Part shown: positions 19,233 through 27,412 of the stretch, piece by piece
Layout of the letters: every line of letters starts with the position of its first letter
Position numbering within the stretch: the first letter of the stretch is position 1
Source of the DNA: Mucilaginibacter paludis DSM 18603
GTDB lineage: Bacteria > Bacteroidota > Bacteroidia > Sphingobacteriales > Sphingobacteriaceae
Direction: 5' to 3'
Assembly: GCF_000166195.2 (NCBI RefSeq)
Contig: NZ_CM001403.1
Coordinates: 8,234,877-8,298,876, forward strand
Length of the DNA: 64,000 nt
Translations under genes and position numbers: made by a program
The notes under the pieces: generated by a model
What the model was told of the DNA's origin: nothing
Seen by the model: the letters and a program-made list of their open reading frames with translations, nothing else
Database searches by the model: none

Positions 19233-20396
19233 ATGAAAGCAGCAGTTTTTCACAAACCCGGCGATATCCGTTATGATACCGTTGAAGACCCACGTATTGA
19301 GAACGAAGGGGATGTTATTTTAAAAGTTACCTCGACAGCTATTTGCGGATCAGACCTCCATATTCTGAGCGGCGGAGTACCGCAAACCCACCCGATGGTG
19401 ATGGGACACGAGTTTATGGGCATTGTAGAAGAGGTTGGCTCGGCAGTAACCCGCCTGAAGAAGGGCGACCGCGTAGTTGTACCATTCCCGATAGCTTGTG
19501 GACATTGCTTTTTCTGCACACATGGCTCATCACCGGCTTGCGAGAATTCTAATTACAAACACTACGGCCCTGATGGCGATATAGCTGACAAAAAAGGAGC
19601 TGCCCTGTTTGGATACACCGATTTGTATGGAGGTTATTCGGGCGGCCAGGCAGAATACGTACGGGTACCTTACGCCGATATCAGCCCACGCATTGTACCG
19701 GATAACATGACGGATGAGCAGGTGCTTTTTCTTACGGATATCTTCCCTACCGGCTGGTCGGCCATTGATTGGGCGCAACTAAAAGGCGGCGAGGTTGTGG
19801 CTATTTTCGGCTCCGGTCCTGTTGGGCTGATGGCTCAAAAGGCAGCATGGATCAACGGTGCCAGCCGCGTTATTGCTATTGATCCGTTAAATTATCGACT
19901 GGAGAAGGCCAAGGCAGTTAACAAAGTGGAAACCCTGAACCCGAATGAAGTGGACGTGGTAGAGGCCATCCGTAGTATGACCGGAGGACGCGGCGCCGAC
20001 GTTTGTGTAGACGCAGTAGGCTTCGAGCCTGAACGCGACTTACTGGATAAAGCCAAAGCGATGATCAATTTTGAGGTTGGCAGTATGAAGGTACTTGATA
20101 TGGCTTTCAAAGCCGTACGCCGTATGGGCACCGTATCTATCATGGGTGTTTACGGATCTACCTATGATAACTTCCCGTTGCACCGCCTGTTTGACAAGGG
20201 TATTACGTTGAAGATGGGCCAGGCCCCGGTACTAAATTACATCGATCACCTGATTGATTTAGTGAAGGAAGAAAAAGTAGTTCTGAACGATATCATCAGC
20301 CATACTTTACCGCTGAGTGAAGTGACCCGCGGATACGAAATCTTCGATAAAAAAGAAGACGATTGTGTAAAGGTTGTACTTAAACCATTTGCCTGA
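19233..20396 (+). CDS. Zinc-dependent alcohol dehydrogenase (formaldehyde dehydrogenase-like MDR)
   Basis: 387 residues. Catalytic zinc ligands are visible at Cys38 (ICGSDLH) and His59-Glu60 (MGHEFMG); a structural-zinc cysteine set lies at residues 89, 92, 95 and 103 (CGHCFFC...C). The Rossmann motif is FGSGPVGLMAQKAA. It resembles glutathione-independent formaldehyde/threonine dehydrogenase-like enzymes that oxidise alcohols with NAD(P)+. Its TGA stop shares one base with the ATG of the following SDR gene, so the two are translationally coupled. Confidence 0.88.
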   Translation: MKAAVFHKPGDIRYDTVEDPRIENEGDVILKVTSTAICGSDLHILSGGVPQTHPMVMGHEFMGIVEEVGSAVTRLKKGDRVVVPFPIACGHCFFCTHGSSPACENSNYKHYGPDGDIADKKGAALFGYTDLYGGYSGGQAEYVRVPYADISPRIVPDNMTDEQVLFLTDIFPTGWSAIDWAQLKGGEVVAIFGSGPVGLMAQKAAWINGASRVIAIDPLNYRLEKAKAVNKVETLNPNEVDVVEAIRSMTGGRGADVCVDAVGFEPERDLLDKAKAMINFEVGSMKVLDMAFKAVRRMGTVSIMGVYGSTYDNFPLHRLFDKGITLKMGQAPVLNYIDHLIDLVKEEKVVLNDIISHTLPLSEVTRGYEIFDKKEDDCVKVVLKPFA

Positions 20397-21238
20397 TGAA
20401 AACACCGGCCAAGCAAAACAAACAACCTGGCATAGAAGCCATGATGGACCCTGCGCCGCAATATATCAAGCCTGCCTACCAGGGCTCAGGTAAGTTAGGG
20501 GGTAAAGTTGCTTTGGTTACGGGTGGCGATAGCGGCATTGGCCGGGCGGTAAGCATTCATTTTGCCCGTGAGGGCGCTGATGTTGCCATTGTTTATTATG
20601 ACGAGGATGTTGATGCGAGGGCCACCCAAAAGCTGGTTGAAGCCGAAGGTAGGAGATGTTTACTGCTTAAGGGCGACGTGAAAAAGAGCGCGTTTTGCAA
20701 AAAGGCAGTGAAGCAAACCGTGGACAAACTGGGCAAGCTTAACATTTTGGTGAATAACGCCGGGATGCAGGTACCGCAGAAAGATGCACAAGCTATAGAT
20801 GAGCAACAATTGGATGATACCTTCCGCACCAATATTTTTGCCTATTTCCATTTCGCCAACGCGGCGCTGAACTATATGAGTGCAGGCGATTGTATCATCA
20901 ATACCACTTCGGTTACTGCCTATCGCTCCTCTCCCAACCTGATCGATTATTCCTCAACCAAAGGTGCTATCACATCTTTTACCCGCTCGCTGGCCACTAA
21001 CCTGACCGAAAAACAAATCAGGGTGAATGCCGTGGCACCGGGTCCGGTATGGACGCCATTAATTGTGGCTACTTTTGATGAGGAAAAAATTAAAAGCTTT
21101 GGGAGTGAAACAGCTATGAAGCGCGCCGGTCAGCCTTCAGAATTAGGCCCGGCCTACGTATTCCTGGCTTCAGACGATGCTTCATTCATCACCGGGCAAG
21201 TCATTCATGTTAACGGCGGTGAGGTAGTTAATGGTTAA
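20396..21238 (+). CDS. SDR family oxidoreductase (YhdF/YghA-like)
   Basis: 280 residues with the long N-terminal extension (PAPQYIKPAYQGSGKLGGK) of the YhdF/YghA subgroup. The cofactor motif VTGGDSGIGRA begins at ~41. NNAGMQ is present, with catalytic Ser in INTTSVTAYR and YxxxK in DYSSTKGA, and the C-terminal substrate loop AVAPGPVWTPL. These are NAD(P)H-dependent alcohol/aldehyde oxidoreductases often associated with stress. The start codon overlaps the dehydrogenase stop; the DUF6496 gene follows 24 bases on, completing a likely three-gene operon. Confidence 0.88.
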   Translation: MKTPAKQNKQPGIEAMMDPAPQYIKPAYQGSGKLGGKVALVTGGDSGIGRAVSIHFAREGADVAIVYYDEDVDARATQKLVEAEGRRCLLLKGDVKKSAFCKKAVKQTVDKLGKLNILVNNAGMQVPQKDAQAIDEQQLDDTFRTNIFAYFHFANAALNYMSAGDCIINTTSVTAYRSSPNLIDYSSTKGAITSFTRSLATNLTEKQIRVNAVAPGPVWTPLIVATFDEEKIKSFGSETAMKRAGQPSELGPAYVFLASDDASFITGQVIHVNGGEVVNG

Positions 21239-21262
21239 CAAAACACTATAATTTTTATCATC

Positions 21263-21442
21263 ATGACTAAATATTCAGCAAAAGCACAGGGCAAGGTTCA
21301 CGAGGCTTTACACGAAGAAAAGGAAGGCACGCTTAAAAGCGGTAGCGGTAAAAAAGTAACCTCGAAAAAACAGGCCATAGCTATCGGCCTCTCTGAAGCC
21401 AGGAAAGCTGGCGCTAAAGTTCCTAAAAAGAAAGAAACATAG
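21263..21442 (+). CDS. Small basic DUF6496-like protein
   Basis: A 59-residue ORF (MTKYSAKAQGKVHEALHEEK, then a KSGSGKKVTSKKQAIAIGL core and ARKAGAKVPKK end). The pattern of a KVHE helix, a GTLKSG turn and SKKQAIAIGLSEARKAG matches DUF6496, small lysine-rich proteins often found near stress genes. It starts 24 bases after the SDR gene and ends just before a strong terminator, so it is the third gene of that operon. A nucleic-acid-binding role is plausible from charge only. Confidence 0.75.
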   Translation: MTKYSAKAQGKVHEALHEEKEGTLKSGSGKKVTSKKQAIAIGLSEARKAGAKVPKKKET

Positions 21443-21460
21443 GTCACAATGGAATGACTA

Positions 21461-21492
21461 ATTAAACCGGCGGCAATTGCCGCCGGTTTAAT
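21461..21492. terminator. Bidirectional intrinsic terminator
   Basis: A perfect 32-base palindrome (ATTAAACCGGCGGCAATT and its mirror) lies between the convergent DUF6496 and DUF808 genes, with A/T runs on both sides. Confidence 0.9.
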
Positions 21493-21518
21493 TATCTGAT
21501 TCAAAGAAATATCGTTGG

Positions 21519-22385
21519 CTAATTTTTAAATAGAGATATTAATTTTTTTCCACCTGTTACCGCTCCAACCACAATTAATCCGGCAAGCAATCCAATGGAA
21601 AGTTCTTTAATGAAGGATGGAATGTTTGGCAATAAATGATGCAAATACTCAATATTGTGAACAAATATGCCACCCGAAACTAAAATCAAAGCAACTGTAC
21701 CAACAATGCTCAGTATTTTGATGATAACCGGTAAAGATTTTACGAGTAAGATACCCAACGACGAAAAAATGCCTTTGTTATTTGAGCGGCTAATCAATTG
21801 ATAACCCGCGTCGTCCATTCTTACAATAAGCGCAACTATGCCATATACGCCTACGGTTGCCAGAAAGGCCACAATGGAAACCGTTATTGCCTGTGTAACT
21901 ATACCCTCTTCGGCAACTGTACCCAGCGCTATAATAACGATCTCAATAGATAGAATGAAGTCGGTGGTTATAGCTGATTTAACTTTTGCTTTTTCGGCAG
22001 CACTATCATTGTTGGCATGTTCCTTGTCTTCTTGGTGAGCACCATCCGAACGGTGAAAAAGATACTCTATTATTTTTTCAACACCCTCATAAGCCAGGTA
22101 AAAGCCGCCTAAAACCAAGGCCAATTTTACAGCTATCGGGAAAAACAAGTTTAATGCTAAAGCAATGGGAACGATAATCAGTTTATTAACTAACGAGCCT
22201 TTGGTAATGGCCCACAGTACCGGTAGTTCGCGCGATGATACAAAGCCAGTAGCTTTCTCAGCATTTACCGCCAGGTCATCCCCTAATATACCAGCAGTTT
22301 TACTTGCCGCTACCTTGGTAGTTACGGCTACATCGTCCATCAGGCTCGCTATATCATCCAAAATTGCAAAAAAACCTGATGCCAT
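21519..22385 (-). CDS. DUF808 (YedI-like) inner-membrane protein
   Basis: 288 residues beginning MASGFFAILDDIASLMDDVA, the recognisable DUF808 N-terminus. About five hydrophobic segments follow (LIIVPIALALNLFFPIAVKL, FILSIEIVIIALGTVAEEG, ITVSIVAFLATVGVYGIVAL, VIIKILSIVGTVALILVSG, IGLLAGLIVVGAVTGG). A charged loop HRSDGAHQEDKEHAN lies between the second and third. The family is of unknown function in the cytoplasmic membrane. It is transcribed alone and convergently with the SDR operon. Confidence 0.85.
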   Translation of the reverse strand: MASGFFAILDDIASLMDDVAVTTKVAASKTAGILGDDLAVNAEKATGFVSSRELPVLWAITKGSLVNKLIIVPIALALNLFFPIAVKLALVLGGFYLAYEGVEKIIEYLFHRSDGAHQEDKEHANNDSAAEKAKVKSAITTDFILSIEIVIIALGTVAEEGIVTQAITVSIVAFLATVGVYGIVALIVRMDDAGYQLISRSNNKGIFSSLGILLVKSLPVIIKILSIVGTVALILVSGGIFVHNIEYLHHLLPNIPSFIKELSIGLLAGLIVVGAVTGGKKLISLFKN

Positions 22386-22855
22386 ATTGATTAAGTAGTA
22401 AGGTCACAAAATACAGATTTAAACACGCTTTTTTGAAATTAGTTTGGAATTGTTAAGTGTAAATGCCATCATTTTGATTAACCTGATGGAGGTAGGCTGA
22501 AAAAAATTAACATATAATGGACACATCCCACTAACAATTTTGAAGTTAAACTCCTCACTTCATATTCCTGTTTTCACGCAGAGCGAAAGCTTATTCTGGT
22601 TTTCTTAGTGTCCGGGCACCTTCGATAAAGCGCTTAACCACTTTTATAACTAACTAAATACTTAGCACCGCCGTTCACATCAAAAAAAGATGAATATGAA
22701 AGTTTTCAGCTTATTTGGCAGGCTACAGATTTTTGGTTGCCAGGAACGTATACACTGAGAAGAGTTGAAACAAAAAATCTCCTGCATGCCGCCGTCTATT
22801 TGGTGGTATGCAGGAGATTTTGCTTACGTTAAAGCTATTTTTTTGTCCTGATTAC
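22386..22855. other. 470-bp intergenic region
   Basis: No gene is seen apart from the terminator at its right end. The bases just upstream of DUF808 probably hold its promoter. Confidence 0.4.
22771..22824 (-). terminator. Intrinsic terminator after the response regulator gene
   Basis: A long stem (AAAATCTCCTGCAT with ATGCAGGAGATTTT) ends in T/A runs, 30 bases after the stop at 22856. It could work in both directions. Confidence 0.85.
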
Positions 22856-23545
22856 TTAATGTAACTCAAACTTGTAACCCACGCCTTTAACAGTTGAAAC
22901 ATAGGTTTCGCCTAATTTTTCGCGTAGTTTACGGATGTGTACATCAATGGTACGGTTGGTTACCACTACAGAATCTTCCCAGATGTTTTTCAGGATAATT
23001 TCGCGGGTATAAACTTTACCTGGTTTTGATGCCAGCAAATAAAGCAGCTCAAACTCCTTTTTGGCCAAAACAACTTTGTTACCACCCTGAAAAACCAGGT
23101 AGGCTTCGCGGTCAATCACTAAATCGCCAATTTCAAGTTTATTGTCCGATAATTCTTCTGATGGTGAGTTGCGCCTTAATATTGCGTTAATACGGCTAAC
23201 CAGGGCGCGTGGCTTAATGGGTTTAGCTATATAATCGTCGGCGCCAACGTTAAAACCTGCAATTTCCGAGTACTCTTCACTGCGGGCGGTTAAAAAAACC
23301 ATAAAGGTATTTTTAAATTCGGGCATGGTGCGCATAATACGGCAGGCTTCAATCCCATCCATTTTAGGCATCATAATGTCAAGTATAATCAGGTCTGGTA
23401 ATGATCTTTTGGCCTCGGCAACGGCTTCCTGGCCGTTATTAGCAACAAAAACCTGATAACCTTCTTTCTTTAAGTTATACTCAATCAACTCCAAAATATC
23501 CGGTTCATCATCAACGATCAGAATCTTTTGTTTTGAATTGCTCAT
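22856..23545 (-). CDS. OmpR/PhoB-family response regulator
   Basis: 229 residues. The receiver domain (1-~120) has the acidic pair in ILIVDDEPD, the phospho-acceptor Asp56 in LIILDIMMPKMDG, the conserved Thr/Ala in VFLTARSEE and the lysine in YIAKPIKP. The C-terminal winged helix (~135-229) ends with RTIDVHIRKLREKLG and STVKGVGYKFE. No histidine kinase is adjacent, so it is an orphan here; Bacteroidota homologues often pair with a PhoR-like kinase encoded elsewhere. It is monocistronic with a terminator downstream. Confidence 0.88.
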   Translation of the reverse strand: MSNSKQKILIVDDEPDILELIEYNLKKEGYQVFVANNGQEAVAEAKRSLPDLIILDIMMPKMDGIEACRIMRTMPEFKNTFMVFLTARSEEYSEIAGFNVGADDYIAKPIKPRALVSRINAILRRNSPSEELSDNKLEIGDLVIDREAYLVFQGGNKVVLAKKEFELLYLLASKPGKVYTREIILKNIWEDSVVVTNRTIDVHIRKLREKLGETYVSTVKGVGYKFELH

Positions 23546-23635
23546 ATTGTTTTTTTTGTAAATGTATAAGCTTAATTATAGGAATAGGTTAACCCCATAT
23601 TAACAAATTGTTAATAGTTACATAGACTTAACTTT

Positions 23636-24760
23636 CTATTGAGATTTACTGAACGTTTTGTTTAAAAAATCTTCAAGTTCGGTACCGGTAATATTTTTGG
23701 CGATGATATTTCCCTGAGGATCAATCATAAAATTAGATGGAATAGCCTCAATATGATACATTCTAACCACCGGGCTCTCAAAATTTTTAAATTCGGTAGC
23801 CTGTCTCCAGGTTAATTTATCATCGGCTATAGCTTTCAGCCAATCCGTCTTTTTTTCGTCGAGCGATATGCCAAGTATGTTAAGTCCTTTGTCTTTAAAT
23901 TGATTATACAACCTAACAACATTAGGATTTTCCTGCCTGCAGGGGCCGCACCATGAAGCCCAAAAATCAATCATCAAATATTTTCCGCGATAATCGGATA
24001 GCTTAACAGGCTTATTATCTGTATCCAGTATCGTAAAATCGGGGGCTTTGTGGCCAACGGAAGTAGGCACCAATTCTGCCATGTGTTTCTTAAAATCGGT
24101 TACCAGCGGATTGTCGGTAAATTGATTTTTGATCTGGTCGGCATAAGCGATAAGCTCTTTTTCATTGTCTGCCAATGCCAAACTGTTTGATGCGTAAAAG
24201 GCAGCTATCGATGACAGGTTATCGTTCATAAATTTTACCGTCTCGAGCGAAAGTGCCTTTTGATTTTTTCTTAAGCGCTCCATCGCAACCGCAAACAGTG
24301 GCGCGGCGGGTTTATTTAAGGTTTGAGTTTGGTAATTATAATCGGCTATAATTTTATCATTGATGCTGCTGTAATGGTTGCTGATTTTATTAAAGGCCTT
24401 GATCTTGTCCGACTCCAACGATCCTGTTATTTCGTATGCATTGGTGGTATCCTGGATATTGGTTTTAAAGTTAATCTCATCTCCATTCTGGGCAATCAAA
24501 TCGTACAGTACCCCGCCAATCCTTAATTTATAAAGGCTTGGCGTAGGTGCCGGCCTTTTAAACGAAAACTGAGCGCGATCACTCAGCGCAGCCGAATCAA
24601 CAACTTCAAGCTGGTTGCCGTTGCTCTGCAACAAATACACCTTTTTAATATCTTTAGGATTGGTGATCTCGCCGTTTAACACAAAGGCATTTTTGTCTTT
24701 ACAGGATACTAAAGCCGCAGCACAAAAACTTAAAATAACGGGAACTACTTTTAATTTCAT
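23636..24760 (-). CDS. Thioredoxin-fold TlpA-like lipoprotein with DUF4369 domain
   Basis: 374 residues with a lipoprotein signal (lipobox LVSC, Cys20). An N-terminal DUF4369-type beta domain (FVLNGEITNPKDIKKVYLL) and a helical middle lead to a TlpA/AhpC-TSA thioredoxin domain from ~238, with the active site WCGPC at residues 270-274. It probably acts as a thiol-disulfide reductase on the periplasmic side. Its ATG overlaps the gatB stop by four bases (ATGA), so it is translationally coupled to gatB, an unrelated housekeeping gene. Confidence 0.87.
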   Translation of the reverse strand: MKLKVVPVILSFCAAALVSCKDKNAFVLNGEITNPKDIKKVYLLQSNGNQLEVVDSAALSDRAQFSFKRPAPTPSLYKLRIGGVLYDLIAQNGDEINFKTNIQDTTNAYEITGSLESDKIKAFNKISNHYSSINDKIIADYNYQTQTLNKPAAPLFAVAMERLRKNQKALSLETVKFMNDNLSSIAAFYASNSLALADNEKELIAYADQIKNQFTDNPLVTDFKKHMAELVPTSVGHKAPDFTILDTDNKPVKLSDYRGKYLMIDFWASWCGPCRQENPNVVRLYNQFKDKGLNILGISLDEKKTDWLKAIADDKLTWRQATEFKNFESPVVRMYHIEAIPSNFMIDPQGNIIAKNITGTELEDFLNKTFSKSQ

Positions 24761-26229
24761 TTTGATGATTCCAATACTTCTATTAATAATTGATTGGTTT
24801 TTTTGGGGTCTATCTTCCCTTTGGATAACTTCATGATATCGCCCATAAATAAACCTAAAACTCCCTTTTTGCCTTTATGGTATTCTTTAACTTTATCAGG
24901 ATGCTTGGCCAGTGTTTGTTTGATGAAACCGGCTACGTCCGAAGAATCTTCGCTGATCAATAAATTCAACTCTTCGGCTACCTGGTGGGCGGTTTTATCG
25001 GGGTTTTTAATTAACACCGGGAATATTTTGTGTACCGCAACCGAGTTACTAACCTTGTTGCTATCCACCAAAGCAATCACGTCTGCCAGTTGTGCGGGTT
25101 TTAAAGTTAAATCGTTAATGCTGATGTTTTGCTCATTCAGATATGATTTCACCGGGCCCATCATCCAATTAGCCGCAGTTTTATAATGATCGGTAAGGCC
25201 GGTTAAGGCTTCAAAATAATGAACAAGATCCTTATCGGCAGTAATAACGGATGCATCGTAAACCGAAAGGCCCAACTGGTTAATATATTTATGATAAAGC
25301 GCTTTAGGCAATTCGGGCATCATGGCGCGTACCTTTTGAACATCGTCTTCGGTTAAAATAACTGGCGGCAGGTCTGGATCGGGGAAGTAGCGATAGTCGT
25401 TAGCCATTTCTTTCGATCTGAGTACCGATGTTTCACCTGTATTATCATCAAAGTTCAGCGTATTCTGGTCGATATGCCCTCCGGCTTCAATCACGGCTAC
25501 CTGGCGCTGAAACTCGTGCTCAATGGCCCGCTGTACATTGCGGATAGAGTTAAGGTTTTTCACCTCGCAGCGGTTACCTAATTTTTCGGCGCCTTTTAAA
25601 CGTACCGAGATATTGGCATCGCAACGCAGACTGCCTTCTTCCATGTTTCCATCGCAAATATCAAGGTAGCGTACCAGTTTGCGGATCTCGGTTAAGTAAT
25701 GGTGCGCTTCTTCGGCACTACGGATGTCAGGTTCGGATACGATCTCCAATAAAGGCACCCCTGCCCTGTTCAGGTCGATCAGCGAGTCGGTGCCATGCTG
25801 GTCGTGCATGCTTTTACCCGCGTCCTCTTCCATGTGAATATGGTGGATAGCAATATTTTTGGTTTCGCCGCTTTTTAAGTGCACTTCTATACTGCCACCA
25901 ATGCAAATGGGTTCGGTGTCCTGGCTAATCTGGTAGCCTTTAGGCAAATCAGCGTAGAAATAGTTTTTCCTCGCAAAATGGTTATTCAGGTTGATGCGGC
26001 TATCAACAGCCAACCCTAATTTAACGGCATATTCAATAGCTTTTTTATTAACGCGGGGTAATGTGCCCGGGTGGCCTAATGAAACCGGACTTACATGGGT
26101 ATTGGGCTTACCACCGAAAGCTGACGAATCGGACGAAAATATTTTGCTTGCTGTTGAGAGCTGCGCGTGTACTTCCAGGCCTACTACTAACTCATACTTT
26201 TCGGTGTTTGCAACAGTTGTATTTGTCAT
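24757..26229 (-). CDS. gatB: Aspartyl/glutamyl-tRNA amidotransferase subunit B
   Basis: 490 residues, the usual GatB length. Conserved motifs are VVGLEVHAQL at the N-terminus, GHPGTLPRVNKKAIEYAVKL, HFARKNYFYADLPKGYQISQ, HMEEDAGKS and NRAGVPLLEIVSEPD, followed by the helical YqeY-like tail. GatB binds misacylated Glu-tRNA(Gln) or Asp-tRNA(Asn) and activates the acyl group for amidation within GatCAB. gatA and gatC are not in this window. A TATATTTG box lies 43 bases upstream; the TlpA-like gene follows with overlap. Confidence 0.95.
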   Translation of the reverse strand: MTNTTVANTEKYELVVGLEVHAQLSTASKIFSSDSSAFGGKPNTHVSPVSLGHPGTLPRVNKKAIEYAVKLGLAVDSRINLNNHFARKNYFYADLPKGYQISQDTEPICIGGSIEVHLKSGETKNIAIHHIHMEEDAGKSMHDQHGTDSLIDLNRAGVPLLEIVSEPDIRSAEEAHHYLTEIRKLVRYLDICDGNMEEGSLRCDANISVRLKGAEKLGNRCEVKNLNSIRNVQRAIEHEFQRQVAVIEAGGHIDQNTLNFDDNTGETSVLRSKEMANDYRYFPDPDLPPVILTEDDVQKVRAMMPELPKALYHKYINQLGLSVYDASVITADKDLVHYFEALTGLTDHYKTAANWMMGPVKSYLNEQNISINDLTLKPAQLADVIALVDSNKVSNSVAVHKIFPVLIKNPDKTAHQVAEELNLLISEDSSDVAGFIKQTLAKHPDKVKEYHKGKKGVLGLFMGDIMKLSKGKIDPKKTNQLLIEVLESSK

Positions 26230-26272
26230 TCTAAAAAAAGGTATTCAGCCCGCCAATAGGGCTAAGTCGCTT

Positions 26273-26280
26273 CAAATATA
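26273..26280 (-). promoter_or_regulatory. -7 box TATATTTG upstream of gatB
   Basis: An exact TAnnTTTG match on the minus strand, 43 bases before the gatB ATG. Confidence 0.5.
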
Positions 26281-26445
26281 AACTTATTAGTTTTTATGCC
26301 TAATGCTAAAAACATTATCGGCATAAAAATTGAAACTATTATTCATGTTAACAGATGGGTAATTAAATAAAAACATATCCATCGTAAACAAAATTGTATT
26401 CAAACGAATACTAAATCTATCCAACAAAAAGTAATTATACAAGCC

Positions 26446-27075
26446 ATGAACAAAATTATTTTCCGGTGCCTGCTGAGCGTTTTACTGCTTACAACCATCC
26501 ACTCCGCCTCAAATGCGCAAATCAGCGTGAACATTAATATTGGTACGCAGCCCGTTTGGGGGCCGGTGGGTTATGACAGGGCCGATTATTATTACCTGCC
26601 TGATGTTGAAAGTTATTACAGTGTATCATCTCATCAGTTTATTTATTTAAGCAACGGGCGATGGATATATGCATCAGCCTTACCCGCACGATATAGCAAT
26701 TATGACCTGTATTCAGGTTATAAAGTGGTAGTAAACAGGCCACGCCCCTATTTAAACTTTAACCAGGATAGGGTACAGTACAGTAAATTTAAAGGCCATA
26801 ACGGCAAGCAACAAATTATACGTGACACACGCGATGTACGTTACAAACAACGTGGCAATTCACATGGCATGCCTCCGGGCCAGGCTAAAAAAATGGAGAA
26901 TCATGGTGGCGACCGTGGAAATGGAAATCAGCATAATAACGGACCTGGTAACGACCGTGGGAATCAACATGGACCTGGCAACAACGGTGATAAAGGCCGC
27001 GGACCTGGCAACGATGGTGATAAAGGACATGGACGTGGCGACGATGGTGATAAAGGCCGCGGACGTAAAGACTAA
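26446..27075 (+). CDS. Secreted hypothetical protein with Gly/Asp/Lys-rich repeat tail
   Basis: 209 residues with a signal peptide (cleavage near SNAQ, residue ~25). The ordered part has a Tyr-rich motif (YDRADYYYLPDVESYYSV, QFIYLSNGRWIYASALP) seen in exported proteins of this family of bacteria. The last ~60 residues are low-complexity near-repeats of GNDGDKGRGP/GDDGDKGRG, encoded by an imperfect 27-30 base tandem repeat (26930-27065). The function is unknown; an envelope role is possible. It is monocistronic with its own terminator. Confidence 0.75.
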   Translation: MNKIIFRCLLSVLLLTTIHSASNAQISVNINIGTQPVWGPVGYDRADYYYLPDVESYYSVSSHQFIYLSNGRWIYASALPARYSNYDLYSGYKVVVNRPRPYLNFNQDRVQYSKFKGHNGKQQIIRDTRDVRYKQRGNSHGMPPGQAKKMENHGGDRGNGNQHNNGPGNDRGNQHGPGNNGDKGRGPGNDGDKGHGRGDDGDKGRGRKD

Positions 27076-27099
27076 ATATATCGCTATTAAGCAATAGCA

Positions 27100-27157
27100 A
27101 AAAAAATCTTCTGTAGGCGTTGTTATGATACATCATCGCTCACAGAAGATTTTTTTT
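27100..27157. terminator. Intrinsic terminator after the secreted hypothetical gene
   Basis: A 14-bp arm AAAAAATCTTCTGT pairs with ACAGAAGATTTTTT and is flanked by A and T runs, 25 bases after the stop. Confidence 0.85.
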
Positions 27158-27215
27158 AACCACTATTTACTCAATGTGGTATAGTTGGGAATGGAGTTGA
27201 ACACCGCTTGTATAG

Positions 27216-27342
27216 AACACACCCCTCCGCCCCTCTCGAGAGGGGAATCGCGCGGGCCGCCGCTTTTCTTGCATATTACATTGATAATGAACGTTTTTAC
27301 TCTTCTCCCCTCTTGAGAGGGGGCGGCTGCAGGGGTGTGTTG
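27216..27342. repeat. Two-armed palindromic element (R1 family), intergenic copy
   Basis: The outer arms AACACACCCCT / AGGGGTGTGTT are perfectly inverted. Inside each lies its own hairpin (CCCCTCTcGAGAGGGG and CCCCTCTtGAGAGGGG). The total is about 127 bp, immediately downstream of alaS. It has the same design as the copies in alaS, hisG-hisD and hisB-hisH. Confidence 0.75.
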
Positions 27343-27412
27343 TTGCGCGCGACTAACTTTGCCCCCCTGTGCGAAACTGCTTAACTAAACGACATTGAGT
27401 TTTATTTTTACA

